From positions 95,331 to 159,330 of the forward strand of contig JAJZVM010000005.1 in NCBI GenBank assembly GCA_021845645.1: DNA of 64,000 nucleotides, read 5' to 3'. Each line of letters opens with the position of its first letter. Position 1 is the first letter of the stretch. The translations under genes were made by a program, and so were the position numbers. Shown piece after piece: positions 25,001-34,993 of this stretch. The stretch comes from Bacillota bacterium. Lineage in GTDB: Bacteria; Bacillota_E; JAJZYS01; JAJYTV01. The notes beneath the pieces were generated by a model. The model worked only from the letters and a program-made list of their open reading frames with translations, ran no database searches and was not told where the DNA came from.

Positions 25001-27475
25001 TCAGTCGGCCGGCCGGAACCGCCGCATGGGGTCGAAGCGCTTCAGCAGCGTCGAGTTTGTGGTCACGGACACCGAGCTGAGGGCCATGGCCCCGCCGGCG
25101 ATGACGGGGCTCAGGAAGCCGAGCGCCGCGAGCGGCACGCCGATCGCGTTGTAGACGAGCGCCCAGAAGAGGTTCTGGCGGATCTTGCCCAGCGTGGCGC
25201 AACTGAGGTCGATGGCGGCGACGACGCCGCGCAGGTCCCCCGACATCAATGTCACGTCGGCCGCCTCGATCGCGACGTCGGCTCCGGTGCCGATCGCCAT
25301 GCCGACGTCGGCGGTGGCGAGGGCGGGCGCGTCGTTGATGCCGTCGCCCACCATGGCCGTGAGGAGCCCTGCCGCCTGCAGGCGGCGCACCTCGTCCGCC
25401 TTGCGCGCCGGCAGCACCTCCGCGCGCACATCCTCGGGGCTCAGGCCTACCTGCCGCGCGATCGCCTCGGCGGTGCGGCGGTTGTCGCCCGTGATCATGA
25501 GCACCCGCATGCCCATGGCCTGCAGGGCCGCGATCGCCTCGCGGCTACCCTCCTTGACGGTGTCGGCCACGGCGATCGCCGCAAGCAGTCTCTCCTCGTC
25601 CGCGAGCAGCATCGCCGTCTTGCCCTCCGCCTCGAGCGCCGCGATGCGCGCGTCGGCGGCCCCAAGGTCGATGCCTTTGCCTGCGATGAGTGTGCGGTTG
25701 CCGAGCAGGTAACCCCGCCCCGCCACCTTCGCCTGGACGCCGCGGCCTGGCAGCGCCTTGAACTCCGCCGCCGCGGCAGGCGCAAGCCCCCGGGCCAGGG
25801 CATGCTCGACGATCGCCTGCGCGAGCGGGTGCTCCGAGCGCTCCTCGAGGGTGAGCGCCAGCGCGAGCGCCTCGTCCGCCGCCACGCCCGCGAGCTCCAC
25901 GACGTCGGTGACGACGGGCCGGCCGGACGTGATCGTGCCGGTCTTGTCGAGGACGACCGCCCTGAGGGCGCCTGTCCGCTCGAGGTGGCCCGCGGCCTTG
26001 AAGAGGATGCCCGCCTCGGCGCCGCGTCCGGAGCCGACCATGACGGCGGTGGGTGTGGCGAGGCCAAGCGCGCAGGGACAGGCGATCACCAGCACCGAGA
26101 CGCCGGCCAGCAGGGCGCCTGTGACGTCGTGGCCGAGCACGAGCCAGAGGGCGAACGTCAGCATGGCGATGCCGATCACCGTCGGCACGAAGTAGTTCGA
26201 GATGACGTCCGCGAGGCGCTGGATCGGCGCCTTCGAGCCCTGCGCCTCCTCCACGATCCGTACGATCTGCTGCAGGGCCGTGTCGCGTCCGACCTTGGTC
26301 GCACGGAAGCGGAAGCTGCCCGTCCTGTTGATCGTGCCGCCGACGACGTCGGCGCCCTCGCGCTTCTCCTGCGGCAGCGACTCGCCGGTCAGCATCGACT
26401 CGTCGACCGCCGAGTAGCCATCCACGACGACGCCGTCGACCGGCAGGCGCTCGCCGGGTCGCACGAGCACCAAGTCGCCGACCGCCACGTCCTCGACCGG
26501 CACCGAGAGCTCCTCTCCGCCGCGCGCGATCCTCGCCGTGCGGGGCTGCAGCCCGAGGAGGCTCCTGATCGCCTGGGACGTCCTGCCCTTGGCGATGGCC
26601 TCGAGCATCTTGCCGGTGATCACGAGCGTGATCAGCACCGCGCTCGTCTCGAAGTACGTGCCATACGCGGGCCGCCCGCCGCGGAAGGCGGCCGCGAGGC
26701 TGAACAGGTATGCTGCGGACGTGCCGAGCGCCACCAGCACCGACATGTTGGCGTTATGGTGCTTGAGGTTGTAGTAGGCGTCGACGTAGAAGGTCATGCC
26801 GGGCCAGAACTGCACGGCGCTGCCGAGCGCGAGCTGCAGCCAGTAGTTGCCGAGCAGGCGTGGCAGCGCCCAAGGCACGCCGGCCATCTCCAGCACCATC
26901 GCGAGCAGGAGCGGCAGCGACAGGCCGCCCGAGACCCAGAGGAGCCTGCGCCAGTGCCGGGCCTCGCGCACCGAGCCGTCCTCCCGGCGCGTCGCCCCCT
27001 CTGCCGCGACCGTCGCGCCGTAGCCCACGTCGCGCACCGCCCGCGCGATCTCCGCGGGCGTCACGCTGCTGCCGCTGTAGTCCACGAAGGCCGCGTTGGT
27101 CGCGAGATTGACCTGCGCCGAGGCGACGCCGGGCAGCCTCCCGAGCGCATCCTCGATCGTCTTGACGCACGTCGCGCAGGTCATGCCCTCGATGTCGAGC
27201 TTGACCCGCTCCGTGTGCACGCCGTAGCCGCGATCCTTGACCTCGGCGATCATGCGGGGCAGGTTCACCTCATCCGGCCTGAAGCGCACGATGGCCTTGG
27301 CGGTGGCGAGGTTGACGCTGACGTCGAGGACGCCGGGGAGCTCCTCGAGCCCCTCCGTCACCGTGGCGACGCACATGGCGCAGGTCATGCCCTCGATGTC
27401 GAGGACGGCGCGGCGCGATCCTGCGTGCGCACCCGCATCCGCCGCGGCCCGATCGGCGACTTCCGCCTCCGCCAC
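25001..27475 (-). CDS. copA: copper-exporting P1B-type ATPase
   Basis: Pumps Cu(I) out across the cytoplasmic membrane. 824 residues: two N-terminal HMA metal-binding domains with CxxC at Cys32/Cys35 (GMTCAMC) and Cys100/Cys103 (GMTCATC), eight membrane helices, the TGE actuator motif (MLTGESLPQ), intramembrane Cys467-Pro-Cys469, phosphorylated Asp511 in DKTGTIT, HP motif SEHPLAQA, and [11 protein letters not shown]. All catalytic elements are intact. GTG 27475 follows GGAGG. It lies 60 bases after a small YHS protein gene, with an 11-bp hairpin between, and the pair is headed by a good promoter with a CsoR-like operator, so copper induction is likely. Confidence 0.95.
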   Translation of the reverse strand: MAEAEVADRAAADAGAHAGSRRAVLDIEGMTCAMCVATVTEGLEELPGVLDVSVNLATAKAIVRFRPDEVNLPRMIAEVKDRGYGVHTERVKLDIEGMTCATCVKTIEDALGRLPGVASAQVNLATNAAFVDYSGSSVTPAEIARAVRDVGYGATVAAEGATRREDGSVREARHWRRLLWVSGGLSLPLLLAMVLEMAGVPWALPRLLGNYWLQLALGSAVQFWPGMTFYVDAYYNLKHHNANMSVLVALGTSAAYLFSLAAAFRGGRPAYGTYFETSAVLITLVITGKMLEAIAKGRTSQAIRSLLGLQPRTARIARGGEELSVPVEDVAVGDLVLVRPGERLPVDGVVVDGYSAVDESMLTGESLPQEKREGADVVGGTINRTGSFRFRATKVGRDTALQQIVRIVEEAQGSKAPIQRLADVISNYFVPTVIGIAMLTFALWLVLGHDVTGALLAGVSVLVIACPCALGLATPTAVMVGSGRGAEAGILFKAAGHLERTGALRAVVLDKTGTITSGRPVVTDVVELAGVAADEALALALTLEERSEHPLAQAIVEHALARGLAPAAAAEFKALPGRGVQAKVAGRGYLLGNRTLIAGKGIDLGAADARIAALEAEGKTAMLLADEERLLAAIAVADTVKEGSREAIAALQAMGMRVLMITGDNRRTAEAIARQVGLSPEDVRAEVLPARKADEVRRLQAAGLLTAMVGDGINDAPALATADVGMAIGTGADVAIEAADVTLMSGDLRGVVAAIDLSCATLGKIRQNLFWALVYNAIGVPLAALGFLSPVIAGGAMALSSVSVTTNSTLLKRFDPMRRFRPAD

Positions 27476-27500
27476 CCGATACCCGCCTCCTTCCGGACGC

Positions 27501-27527
27501 GGGGGACTGCCTGTCCGGCAGTCCCCC
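27501..27527 (-). terminator. intercistronic hairpin between YHS gene and copA
   Basis: GGGGGACTGCC (27501-27511) pairs perfectly with GGCAGTCCCCC (27517-27527) around a 5-base loop, 8 bases after the YHS stop. Without a T-run it more likely attenuates or stabilises the message, giving more YHS protein than CopA, than fully terminates. Confidence 0.5.
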
Positions 27528-27535
27528 GCTGGTGC

Positions 27536-27715
27536 CTAGCCGTTGTGCATGTGCATGTGCGGGTCGCCGCCGCCCGTCAGGAACTTCTCCGGATCCTTCT
27601 CGAACGCGCGCTTGCAGCCCGGCGCGCAGAAGTAGTAGGTCTTGCCCTCGTGTTCCGCGGTCCACTTGGCTGTCGCCTCGTCGACCTCCATCTGGCAAAC
27701 GGGATCGATCGCCAC
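27536..27715 (-). CDS. YHS-domain metal-binding protein
   Basis: 59 residues, easily missed. Reads VAIDPVCQMEVDEATA, then GKTYYFCAPGCKRAFEKDPEKF, the classic YHS pattern with three cysteines (DPVCxM, YFCxxxC) that bind copper or other soft metals. It ends in a His/Met tail, HMHMHNG, which could add a Cu site. GTG 27715 is preceded by GGGAGGGG at good spacing. It is the first gene after the copper-type promoter and lies directly before copA, so a role as Cu(I) chaperone or buffer for CopA is likely, in place of the usual CopZ. Family knowledge supports metal binding; the chaperone role is inference. Confidence 0.85.
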   Translation of the reverse strand: MAIDPVCQMEVDEATAKWTAEHEGKTYYFCAPGCKRAFEKDPEKFLTGGGDPHMHMHNG

Positions 27716-27763
27716 TTCAGGTCCCCTCCCTCGCCGGCGCGGGGAGACGGGTGTCGCACGCCC

Positions 27764-27822
27764 ATACCCCTACACCGTATCACCAGCGACACCATCATAG
27801 TACCCGCCGGCAGCCTTGGCAA
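27764..27822 (-). promoter_or_regulatory. YHS-copA promoter with CsoR-like operator
   Basis: Minus strand: -35 TTGCCA (27822-27817), 17-base spacer, -10 TATGAT (27799-27794), start near 27787. Just downstream lies a 17-base pseudo-palindrome (plus strand ATACCCCTACACCGTAT, 27764-27780) with ATAC/GTAT ends and G/C runs like known CsoR sites. A wider dyad GGTGTCGC/GCGACACC (27750-27757 and 27786-27793) encloses it. Confidence 0.6.
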
Positions 27823-27859
27823 GGCGAGGGGCTGCACCGCCTGCAGCCTTGCCCGTAAC

Positions 27860-27896
27860 GCCGCAAGCCTGCCGCGCGCTGCGGCAGGCTTGCGGC
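27860..27896 (-). terminator. terminator of hemL
   Basis: GCCGCAAGCCTGCCGC (27860-27875) and its exact complement (27881-27896) form a 16-bp stem with a 5-base loop, 17 bases past the hemL stop and just upstream of the copper promoter. Confidence 0.65.
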
Positions 27897-27913
27897 AAAT
27901 TCCGGTCCGGGTC

Positions 27914-29212
27914 TCAGTGGACGGCCGCCGCGGCCCGGAAGGCATCGGGCAGGGCGGCGCGGACGATCTCGAGCTCGCGCGCGCCGAGCGCGAGCGACGG
28001 AAAGATGGCCTCGTTCGCGGCCGGCGGCAGCAGCACGCCGGCCTCCGCCATCGCCTGCCAGAAGGCGCGGTAGCGGGCGATGTCGTTGCAGGCCGTATCT
28101 TCCTGGTCGCGCACGGGTCCCTCGCAGAAGAATGCCGAGAGGAGGCCGGGAGCCCCCTGCACCGTGCATGTCACGCCAGCGGCGGCCGCCGCCGCGCGGA
28201 CCTCGGCTTCGAGCGTCTCTCCGAGCTCCCTGAGGCGGCGGTAGCTTTGGGCGTCGCGCCCCATCTCGCGCAGTTGGGCGAGCCCCGCCGCCATGGCGAG
28301 CGGGCTGCCCGAGAGCGTCCCCGCCTGGTAGACGTCGCCCTGCGGCGCGATCCGCTCCATGATCTCCCGCCGGCCGCCGTACGCCCCGACCGGCAGGCCG
28401 CCGCCGATCACCTTGCCGAGGCACGTGAGGTCCGGGGCCAGGTCGAAAAGCCCCTGCGCCCCGGAGAAGCCGACGCGGAAGCCCGTGATCACCTCGTCGA
28501 AGATCAGGAGCGCGCCATGCCGGCTTGTCAGGCGCCGCAGACCCGCGAGGAACCCCTCGACCGGCGGCACGACGCCCATGTTGGCCGCGATCGGCTCGAC
28601 GATCACCGCCGCGATGTCGCCGCCGCGGGCCGCGAACGCCTGCTCCGCCGCCGAGAGGTCGTTGTACGGCAGCACGATCGTGTCCGCGGCCACCTTGGCG
28701 GGCACACCGGGAGACACGGGCAGGGAGGACAGGGCGGCCCCGGAGCCCGCGCGCGCCAGCAGGGCATCGACGTGGCCGTGGTAGCAGCCGGCGAACTTGA
28801 CGACGGCGTCGCGCCCAGTGAAGGCGCGCGCCAGCCGGATCGCGCTCATCGTGGCCTCGGTGCCCGACGAGACGAGGCGCACCTGGTCGACGGCCGGCAG
28901 TGCCGAGGTGAGGAGTTCCCCGAGCTCCACCTCCAGCCGGCTCGCGATGCCGAATGTCAGCGCCCGCCCCGCCTGCTCCTGGATCGCCCCGACCACCGCG
29001 GGGTGGCCGTGGCCGAGGATCAGGGGGCCCCACGAGCACAGGAGGTCGACATAGCGGTTGCCGTCGGCGTCGTAGACGTACGCTCCCTCGCCGCGCTCCG
29101 CGAACAGCGGGTAGGGTCTGACTTGGCGCATCGAACGCACGGGGCTGTTCACGCCGCCCGGCGTCACCGCCAGCGCCCGCTCGTAGAGGAGTCGCGACGC
29201 CTCCGTCGTCAT
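27914..29212 (-). CDS. hemL: glutamate-1-semialdehyde 2,1-aminomutase
   Basis: PLP enzyme converting glutamate-1-semialdehyde to 5-aminolevulinate, the entry to heme and corrinoid synthesis by the C5 route. Signatures: TPGGVNSPVRS at the N-terminus, LVSSGTEATMSAIRLAR, FAGCYHGHVDALL, LIFDEVITGFR, PLP Lys267 in LGKVIGGGLPVGAYGG, and QAGTLSGSPLAMAAGL. 432 residues, standard. ATG 29212 overlaps the stop of the M24 peptidase gene (ATGA). No other hem gene is nearby, so its partner glutamyl-tRNA reductase lies elsewhere. Confidence 0.95.
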   Translation of the reverse strand: MTTEASRLLYERALAVTPGGVNSPVRSMRQVRPYPLFAERGEGAYVYDADGNRYVDLLCSWGPLILGHGHPAVVGAIQEQAGRALTFGIASRLEVELGELLTSALPAVDQVRLVSSGTEATMSAIRLARAFTGRDAVVKFAGCYHGHVDALLARAGSGAALSSLPVSPGVPAKVAADTIVLPYNDLSAAEQAFAARGGDIAAVIVEPIAANMGVVPPVEGFLAGLRRLTSRHGALLIFDEVITGFRVGFSGAQGLFDLAPDLTCLGKVIGGGLPVGAYGGRREIMERIAPQGDVYQAGTLSGSPLAMAAGLAQLREMGRDAQSYRRLRELGETLEAEVRAAAAAAGVTCTVQGAPGLLSAFFCEGPVRDQEDTACNDIARYRAFWQAMAEAGVLLPPAANEAIFPSLALGARELEIVRAALPDAFRAAAAVH

Positions 29213-30291
29213 GGCTGCACCACCTGCAGTTCGCGCGGGTAGGCGGTCAGCACCTCGGCGCCGTCCGCCGTCACCAGGAGGTCGTCCTCGATGCGCACGC
29301 CGCCCAGGCCTGCCACATAGACGCCCGGCTCGATCGTCAGGCACATGCCCGCAAGGAGAGGGTCCCCGCGCCCCGGCAGCAGGAACGGCTCCTCGTGCGC
29401 CTCGAGCCCGAGGCCGTGCCCGACGCGATGCGGAAAGCGCTCGCCGTACCCCTGCGCCGCGATGTACTCCCGCGCCGCGGCATCCAGCGCACCCATGGCG
29501 GCTCCGGCTCGCGCCGCCGCCCGGCCACGGCTGGCGGCCTCCGCCACGACGGCGTAGATGCGCCGCAGCTCCGGTTGCGGCTCGCCGAAGAAGAAGGTGC
29601 GGGTCGTGTCCGAGACATAGCCCTGGTAGCGCAGGCCGATGTCCACGAGGACGATCTCCCCCCGGCGCAGCACGCGGTCCGTGGGGCCGCCGTGCGGCAG
29701 CGCGCTGCGCTCCCCGAACAGCACGATGCTGTCGAACCCCGGGTCCCCGCCGAGCTCGTCGCGCATGTACGTCTCGATCGCCGCGGCCATCTGGCGCTCG
29801 CTGACGCCCTCGCGGATCAGACCGCGCGCGTAGGCCGTCGCCCGGTCGAGTCGCCTCGCGGACTCCCTCAAGGCCTCGGCCTCGGCGGGATCCTTGCAGG
29901 CGCGAAGGTGCGCGAGGGCGGACGAGACGTCCTCGAGCCGCTCGATCTCCGTACCCGCAGCCTGCGCCACGTCGAGCGCCCAGCCGAGCGTCATGTGGCT
30001 GCGCTCGACACCGAGCCGGCCGCCGCGCCCGATGCGGCCCGAGAGCACGTCGCGCGGCGCGACGCCGTCCTCGACCGCCACAAAGGGGAGGCCGACGCCG
30101 CCGAGCCGCCCGCTCTCGAGGGCCGGCCCGAACACCACGCTCTCGCCCCGCCGCGGCACGTAGAGCGCGAAGAACCGCTCATGCGGAAAGATGAAGGCCG
30201 ACGTGAGGTAGCCGATCTGGGTAGGTCCCGTGACGAGCGCCGCGTCGAGTCCCGCCTTCGCAAGCTCCTGCTGCAACGCCTCGATGCGCAA
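29209..30291 (-). CDS. M24-family aminopeptidase (Xaa-Pro type)
   Basis: Metallopeptidase of the creatinase/prolidase fold, 360 residues. Metal ligands are visible: Asp in LVDIGLRYQG, Asp in YVSDTTRTF, His in FPHRVGHGLGLEAHE, Glu in LTIEPGVYV, and Glu in VRIEDDLLVT. The N-terminal creatinase domain includes YLTSAFIFPHERFFALYVPRRG. The start is chosen as TTG 30291 because AAAGGAG (30308-30302) is ten bases before it; the in-frame GTG at 30300 is only one base from that site. Acts on peptides with proline in position 2, probably cytoplasmic. Coupled to hemL by a 4-base overlap. Confidence 0.9.
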   Translation of the reverse strand: MRIEALQQELAKAGLDAALVTGPTQIGYLTSAFIFPHERFFALYVPRRGESVVFGPALESGRLGGVGLPFVAVEDGVAPRDVLSGRIGRGGRLGVERSHMTLGWALDVAQAAGTEIERLEDVSSALAHLRACKDPAEAEALRESARRLDRATAYARGLIREGVSERQMAAAIETYMRDELGGDPGFDSIVLFGERSALPHGGPTDRVLRRGEIVLVDIGLRYQGYVSDTTRTFFFGEPQPELRRIYAVVAEAASRGRAAARAGAAMGALDAAAREYIAAQGYGERFPHRVGHGLGLEAHEEPFLLPGRGDPLLAGMCLTIEPGVYVAGLGGVRIEDDLLVTADGAEVLTAYPRELQVVQP

Positions 30292-30331
30292 ACCGTTCAC
30301 ACTCCTTTGGCTCTGCCGCCCGCCGCCGGCT

Positions 30332-31387
<1,056 letters not shown>

Positions 31388-31492
31388 GTCCTTCCCTCCA
31401 CGGGCAAAGCTGGACCGGCTAGAAGGCCCGGCCCACTCGATCATACGTTGCCGGACCGCGCCCGTCCACGCGTCAGGGCCGTCCTGGCCCCG

Positions 31493-32281
31493 TCAGGCCC
31501 GCCTGGCGCCGGCCATCTCGCGCAGGATGCGCCGGCCGACAAGATCCACGAACCAGGGCGCGAGGTGCGAGAGCCAGATCAGCGGCAGGTAGAAGCCTGG
31601 CACCACGATCCGCCGCGGACCGCGGCGCCAGGCCCTGAGCACCGCCTGCGCGACCACCTCGGGGCCCGGCATGGGCAGTTGCAGCCCCTGGGTCATGTCG
31701 GTGCGCACAAAACCCGGCAGGATGGCGGTCACCTTGATCCCCTCCTGCGCCACCTCGCGCCGCAGGCCGTCCGCGAAGCGAAGGAGGCCGGCCTTGGTCC
31801 CGGCGTACAGCGCGGAGCCCGGCAGCGCGACCTCACCCGCGACCGACGCGATGAGCACCAGAGATCCGCTGCGCTGCCGGAGCATGGTCGGCAGCGCGGC
31901 GCGCACCGTCGTGAGGGCGCCGAGGAAATTCGTGGCGACGAGTCCTTCGATGTCCTGCAGCGTCATCGCGGGAAAGATCGCGCCGCCACCGACGCCCGCG
32001 TTGGCAACCACGAGGTCGAGGCGACCAAAGCGGTCGACGGCCGCCTGGACGAACGCGCCGACCGATTTTGGATCCCTGACGTCGAGCGCCGCCGCCAGGA
32101 CGTCCGCCCCGCCGGCTCCGAGTTCACGCGCAAGCTCCCCGATCGCCTCGGGGGTGCGGGCGCCCAGGCAGAGTCTGAAGCCTTCGGCGCCCAGCCTGAG
32201 GGCGACGGCGCGGCCGATGCCGCGCGAAGCTCCCGTCACCAGCGCGACAGGCCCTGCGCATCCGGGCCGGCCATCGCTCAC
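31493..32281 (-). CDS. short-chain dehydrogenase/reductase
   Basis: Classical SDR, 262 residues. Cofactor motif TGASRGIGRAV near the N-terminus, structural NAG in VVANAGVGG, catalytic Ser in LIASVAGEV and Tyr-x3-Lys in LYAGTKAGLL. Asp in AALDVRD and Arg after the cofactor motif (CLGARTPE) suggest NADP use. A hydrophobic C-terminus (FYLPLIWLSHLAPWFVDLVG) may associate with membrane. GTG 32281 follows AGGAGG. Substrate unknown. 105 bases separate it from ychF downstream; it may head that minus-strand run. Confidence 0.9.
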   Translation of the reverse strand: MSDGRPGCAGPVALVTGASRGIGRAVALRLGAEGFRLCLGARTPEAIGELARELGAGGADVLAAALDVRDPKSVGAFVQAAVDRFGRLDLVVANAGVGGGAIFPAMTLQDIEGLVATNFLGALTTVRAALPTMLRQRSGSLVLIASVAGEVALPGSALYAGTKAGLLRFADGLRREVAQEGIKVTAILPGFVRTDMTQGLQLPMPGPEVVAQAVLRAWRRGPRRIVVPGFYLPLIWLSHLAPWFVDLVGRRILREMAGARRA

Positions 32282-32532
32282 GAGCGCCTCCTGGACACTA
32301 TGGGGCAGCCCGGCGATGGCCAAGCCCCAACGCGCGACGCGTGTCGGCCGGGCGACCTGCCCTGTTGCGATCGGTTCGCCAACACGCCGCACCCCTTTTG
32401 GCGATGTCTGGGCGCAGGTAAGCTTCCATGGCCTCCTGCGCCGCTCCTGCCGGCCGCACCGCGTGAACGTTGTCGCGGACAGCCGGCATCGTGTACCCTG
32501 ACCATCATCCGGCCGGGTCGAGGGGGAGGGGC

Positions 32533-33534
32533 ATGCGCGAACGCAAGCCGTACTGGCGCGACGTGCCGCAGGACTTGCGCCTTGCGATCGAGGCAACCAT
32601 GAAATCCCCCGTCGCGCGAGGCCACCGCGTATTTGGCGGCTATGGCCCGAGCGCGACATTCCGCATCCGCCTCGCGGACGGCCGGACCTTGTTCGCCAAG
32701 GGTGCGGGCAAAGGCTCGAACGAGGTCAACTGGCGGGTGGTGCCGACCGAAGAAGGGGCATATCGCGGGCTTGCGTCGATCCGACCGATCGCGCCTGCCT
32801 TCTTCGGCTCCGTGACCACCGATGGGTGGCATCTGCTGCTGCTCGAGGATCTGAGCCGGGCCGCCAGGGTGCCGCCGTGGACCGAGGAGCTGGCCCTGGG
32901 CGCCATGCGGGACATCGCCGCGTTCCATCTCCGCGGCATGCGCGAACGCGGCAAGGTGCAACGACTGGAACCCGACGGCATGACCGACAACTGGCGCGGC
33001 CTGCGCGAAGACCCCGTGCGGCGCGGCTGGTTCCTCGGCCTCTACGGCGGGCGCCGTCAGGAGGCGGGCGCGTGGCTCGAGGAGGGCCTCGAACGGCTCG
33101 CCGCCGCGGAGGCCCGCCTGCTCGACGCGAACCAGCCGTGGAGCGTGATCCACACGGACATCCGCTCGGACAACCTGCGCTTTCGCCGCGGTAGGCTCGT
33201 CCTGTTCGACTGGGCCCTCGTCTGCGACGGACCATGCATTCTGGACTTGTACGCCTTTCTGCCCAGCCTGGTCGCGGAAGGCGGCACTGAGGCGCCGCGG
33301 CTCCTGCCGGCGTACAGGGCGGCCATGGCGGCCGGCGGGGCCGCGATCCCCGGCGTGGCCGAACAGGCGGCCGCAAGTGCGGTGGCCGGCTATTTCGCCA
33401 TGCGCGCCGGTCAGCCGCCGATTCCGGGCCTGCCGCGCCTGCGCGAGGTCCAGCGCATGCAGCTGGCTACAGCGCTGGACCTCGCTGCCGTCTTCCTTGG
33501 TCTGCCACTTCCGCCGAGGCTTCCCGCGCCCTGA
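32533..33534 (+). CDS. APH-fold phosphotransferase (aminoglycoside/choline kinase-like)
   Basis: 333 residues with a small-molecule kinase fold. N-lobe: GGYGPSATFRIRLADGRTLFAKGAG with the ATP-binding Lys. Catalytic loop VIHTDIRSDNLRF (HxDxxxxN) and metal-binding Asp in LVLFDWALV are intact. LLLLEDLS matches the hinge. The substrate could be a sugar, choline, homoserine or antibiotic; sequence does not tell. ATG 32533 follows GGGGGAGGGG. TACCCT at about 32498 may be the -10. Divergent from the SDR across 251 bases that contain no gene. Confidence 0.85.
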   Translation: MRERKPYWRDVPQDLRLAIEATMKSPVARGHRVFGGYGPSATFRIRLADGRTLFAKGAGKGSNEVNWRVVPTEEGAYRGLASIRPIAPAFFGSVTTDGWHLLLLEDLSRAARVPPWTEELALGAMRDIAAFHLRGMRERGKVQRLEPDGMTDNWRGLREDPVRRGWFLGLYGGRRQEAGAWLEEGLERLAAAEARLLDANQPWSVIHTDIRSDNLRFRRGRLVLFDWALVCDGPCILDLYAFLPSLVAEGGTEAPRLLPAYRAAMAAGGAAIPGVAEQAAASAVAGYFAMRAGQPPIPGLPRLREVQRMQLATALDLAAVFLGLPLPPRLPAP

Positions 33535-33583
33535 TGGCCTTGGGTCGCGCGGCCGGCGCGATCACCTTGCGCAGGGCCTCGGC

Positions 33584-34276
33584 CTAGAATCCCTGCTGGA
33601 TGGACTGCATCATCTGCTGCAGAAGCTTCGCGTCCTGCTGCACGCGCGTCCAGTCCTTCTGCGTCGCGGCCGTGTTGAGGTCGCTGACGAGGCTCGACAT
33701 CTGCTGGAAGGTCGGTCCCGAACCCGAAACATAGTTGGTCGTCATCCAGGCGAGCGACTTCTGCGCGTTCGTGACGCCCAGCGCCACCTGGCTGACGTTC
33801 TTCTCGGAGATGGCGAGCGCCAGGTTCGCAAGATCCGCGGTGAAGCCGTTGAGATCCGTGGTGGCGACCCCTGCCTTGCCATACTGGCTCTCGAGGCTGG
33901 CCCAGCTGGCTTCGGCGGCCTGCAGCTCACTCGTCGCCAGTTGCCAGTCCTGCCCCTGCGCCGCGAGCTTCGTGGCCTGCAGCTCCTGCCCGAGCGCCTG
34001 CGCCTGCGGCGGCCCCGCCGACGTCGTGGTCTGCGTGGTCGTGGCGGTGACGGCCGGCTGGCCGGAGAGGTAGGTCTCGAGCTGTGAGAGCAGCACGCCG
34101 CTCTCGCGCGTGTGGTAGAGGAGACCGAGCGCCAGGAGCACCACCAGACCGCCGATCAGCTGACCGCGCCAGCGTGGACCAGATGAGGACGTGGAGAGGG
34201 ATCTCGTAGCCCGTGGCGAGGCGTGCACCCGTTCGGGACGCACAGCCTCGCCCCAGGGAATGCGCCGTGTCCGCAC
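33584..34276 (-). CDS. single-pass membrane protein with helical extracytoplasmic domain
   Basis: 230 residues. Basic cytoplasmic N-terminus of about 36 residues, one membrane helix (GQLIGGLVVLLALGLLYHT, about 38-56), a Thr-rich linker (TATTTQTTTSAG), then about 145 residues of Gln/Ala/Leu-rich amphipathic helices (LGQELQATKLAAQGQDWQ, LQQMMQSIQQGF). No family recognised, but the pattern resembles DUF4363-type helical membrane proteins of Bacillota. GTG 34276 follows GGGAGG. Convergent with the APH gene. Confidence 0.7.
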   Translation of the reverse strand: MRTRRIPWGEAVRPERVHASPRATRSLSTSSSGPRWRGQLIGGLVVLLALGLLYHTRESGVLLSQLETYLSGQPAVTATTTQTTTSAGPPQAQALGQELQATKLAAQGQDWQLATSELQAAEASWASLESQYGKAGVATTDLNGFTADLANLALAISEKNVSQVALGVTNAQKSLAWMTTNYVSGSGPTFQQMSSLVSDLNTAATQKDWTRVQQDAKLLQQMMQSIQQGF

Positions 34277-34338
34277 CGCCGCACCTCCCGCATCGTAGGA
34301 TGTCTCTCGATGCGTATGGGCGGCGTCACGCAGATAGA

Positions 34339-34361
34339 ACGGGCGGGCACCGCCCGCCCGT
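34339..34361 (-). terminator. terminator of the 49-residue gene
   Basis: ACGGGCGGGC (34339-34348) and GCCCGCCCGT (34352-34361) form a 10-bp stem with loop ACC, 5 bases after the stop of the small gene; on the minus strand it is followed by TCTATC. Confidence 0.6.
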
Positions 34362-34366
34362 CCGCG

Positions 34367-34516
34367 CTACTCCTCGGGCTGCTCGAGCCGCGTCTCCGCC
34401 GGCGTCTGGCCGCCGTTCTTGCGAAGATCGGCCGCGATCTCGTTCGCGACTTCCTGCGCGAACTGCTGCGGGTCGATCTGGAGTCTCGGCTTCTGCGTCT
34501 GCCGCGTGTCCGTCAA
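34367..34516 (-). CDS. small acidic helical protein, 49 aa
   Basis: Starts at TTG 34516 with GGGAGG eight bases upstream and ends just before a strong hairpin. The product reads LTDTRQTQKPRLQIDPQQFA, then QEVANEIAADLRKNG and an acidic end ETRLEQPEE. Gln-rich N-terminus, amphipathic helix in the middle, no cysteines, no membrane segment. The FAQEVANEIAADL stretch faintly recalls small spore proteins, too weak to assign. Good translation and termination signals support a real gene; function unknown. Confidence 0.55.
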   Translation of the reverse strand: MTDTRQTQKPRLQIDPQQFAQEVANEIAADLRKNGGQTPAETRLEQPEE

Positions 34517-34652
34517 TGGGCCCACCTCCCGACGTTATGGTGAGCGAACGCGGCACGACGTTTGCGTGCAGATGACGGCACGGGATCCAGCGCACGTCGC
34601 AATTGCATGCGCGCCGCTTTCGGCGGGCATGCTCCCGGCGGAGGCGATAGCG

Positions 34653-34826
34653 GTGCCTCTCCTCATCGCGGCGGCCCGCCTGGACCCTGGCCGCCACCAC
34701 CACCACCACCATCTGATCGCCAGCGGCGCAGCCGGGGTTCCGGCGGCTCCGCTCTGGATCGCCGTGCTCCTGCTAGCCCTGGTGATCGCCGCGGTCGGCC
34801 TCTACTGGGCTTCGACGCGGGCCTGA
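34653..34826 (+). CDS. small membrane protein with natural His6 run, 57 aa
   Basis: GTG 34653 lies eight bases after GGAGG (34640-34644). Product: VPLLIAAARLDPGR, six consecutive histidines, then LIASGAAGVPAAP and one membrane helix (LWIAVLLLALVIAAVGLYWA). In-frame ATGs at 34572 and 34629 are alternatives with weaker ribosome sites. The histidines could bind Ni, Zn or Co. The coding sequence is embedded in normal genomic context, so this is not a cloning tag. Confidence 0.5.
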   Translation: MPLLIAAARLDPGRHHHHHHLIASGAAGVPAAPLWIAVLLLALVIAAVGLYWASTRA

Positions 34827-34872
34827 ACGCGCAGGCGCGGACTGCGTAGTATGGCGCCGGGGGGTGCGGCGG

Positions 34873-34971
34873 ATGCTCTGGGCCTACCTCGAGGTGGGTG
34901 TCCTCACCGTCTGCTGGCTCGTGGTGATCGGCCTCCTGATCGCGCGGCACCTGATGCGCGCACCGGATTGA
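34873..34971 (+). CDS. single-helix micropeptide, 32 aa
   Basis: ATG 34873 after a GGGGGG-rich site. It is almost entirely one membrane helix (LWAYLEVGVLTVCWLVVIGL) followed by LIARHLMRAPD. TAGTAT at 34847-34852 could be the -10. It precedes the polysaccharide deacetylase gene by 22 bases on the same strand, so may be co-expressed. Short length leaves real doubt. Confidence 0.4.
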   Translation: MLWAYLEVGVLTVCWLVVIGLLIARHLMRAPD

Positions 34972-34993
34972 TGGCAGCAAGGGGGAGCCGGAC

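Noticed and set aside
25802..29242. A 1146-codon open frame on the plus strand opposite copA and hemL
   Set aside because: It is the antisense shadow of recognised genes in GC-rich DNA; its product is Arg/His/Asp-rich without any domain, and no ribosome site precedes it. The same applies to long frames at 37072-40536, 30230-32602, 2300-3811 and 56164-58257.
34367..34516. 49-residue protein as a small acid-soluble spore protein
   Set aside because: Only a short FAQEVANEIAADL similarity; the conserved alpha/beta SASP motifs are absent.
34710..34730. CAC-repeat coding for six histidines taken as vector-tag contamination
   Set aside because: Flanking sequence is normal chromosomal DNA of matching composition on both sides, with no cloning site or vector sequence.
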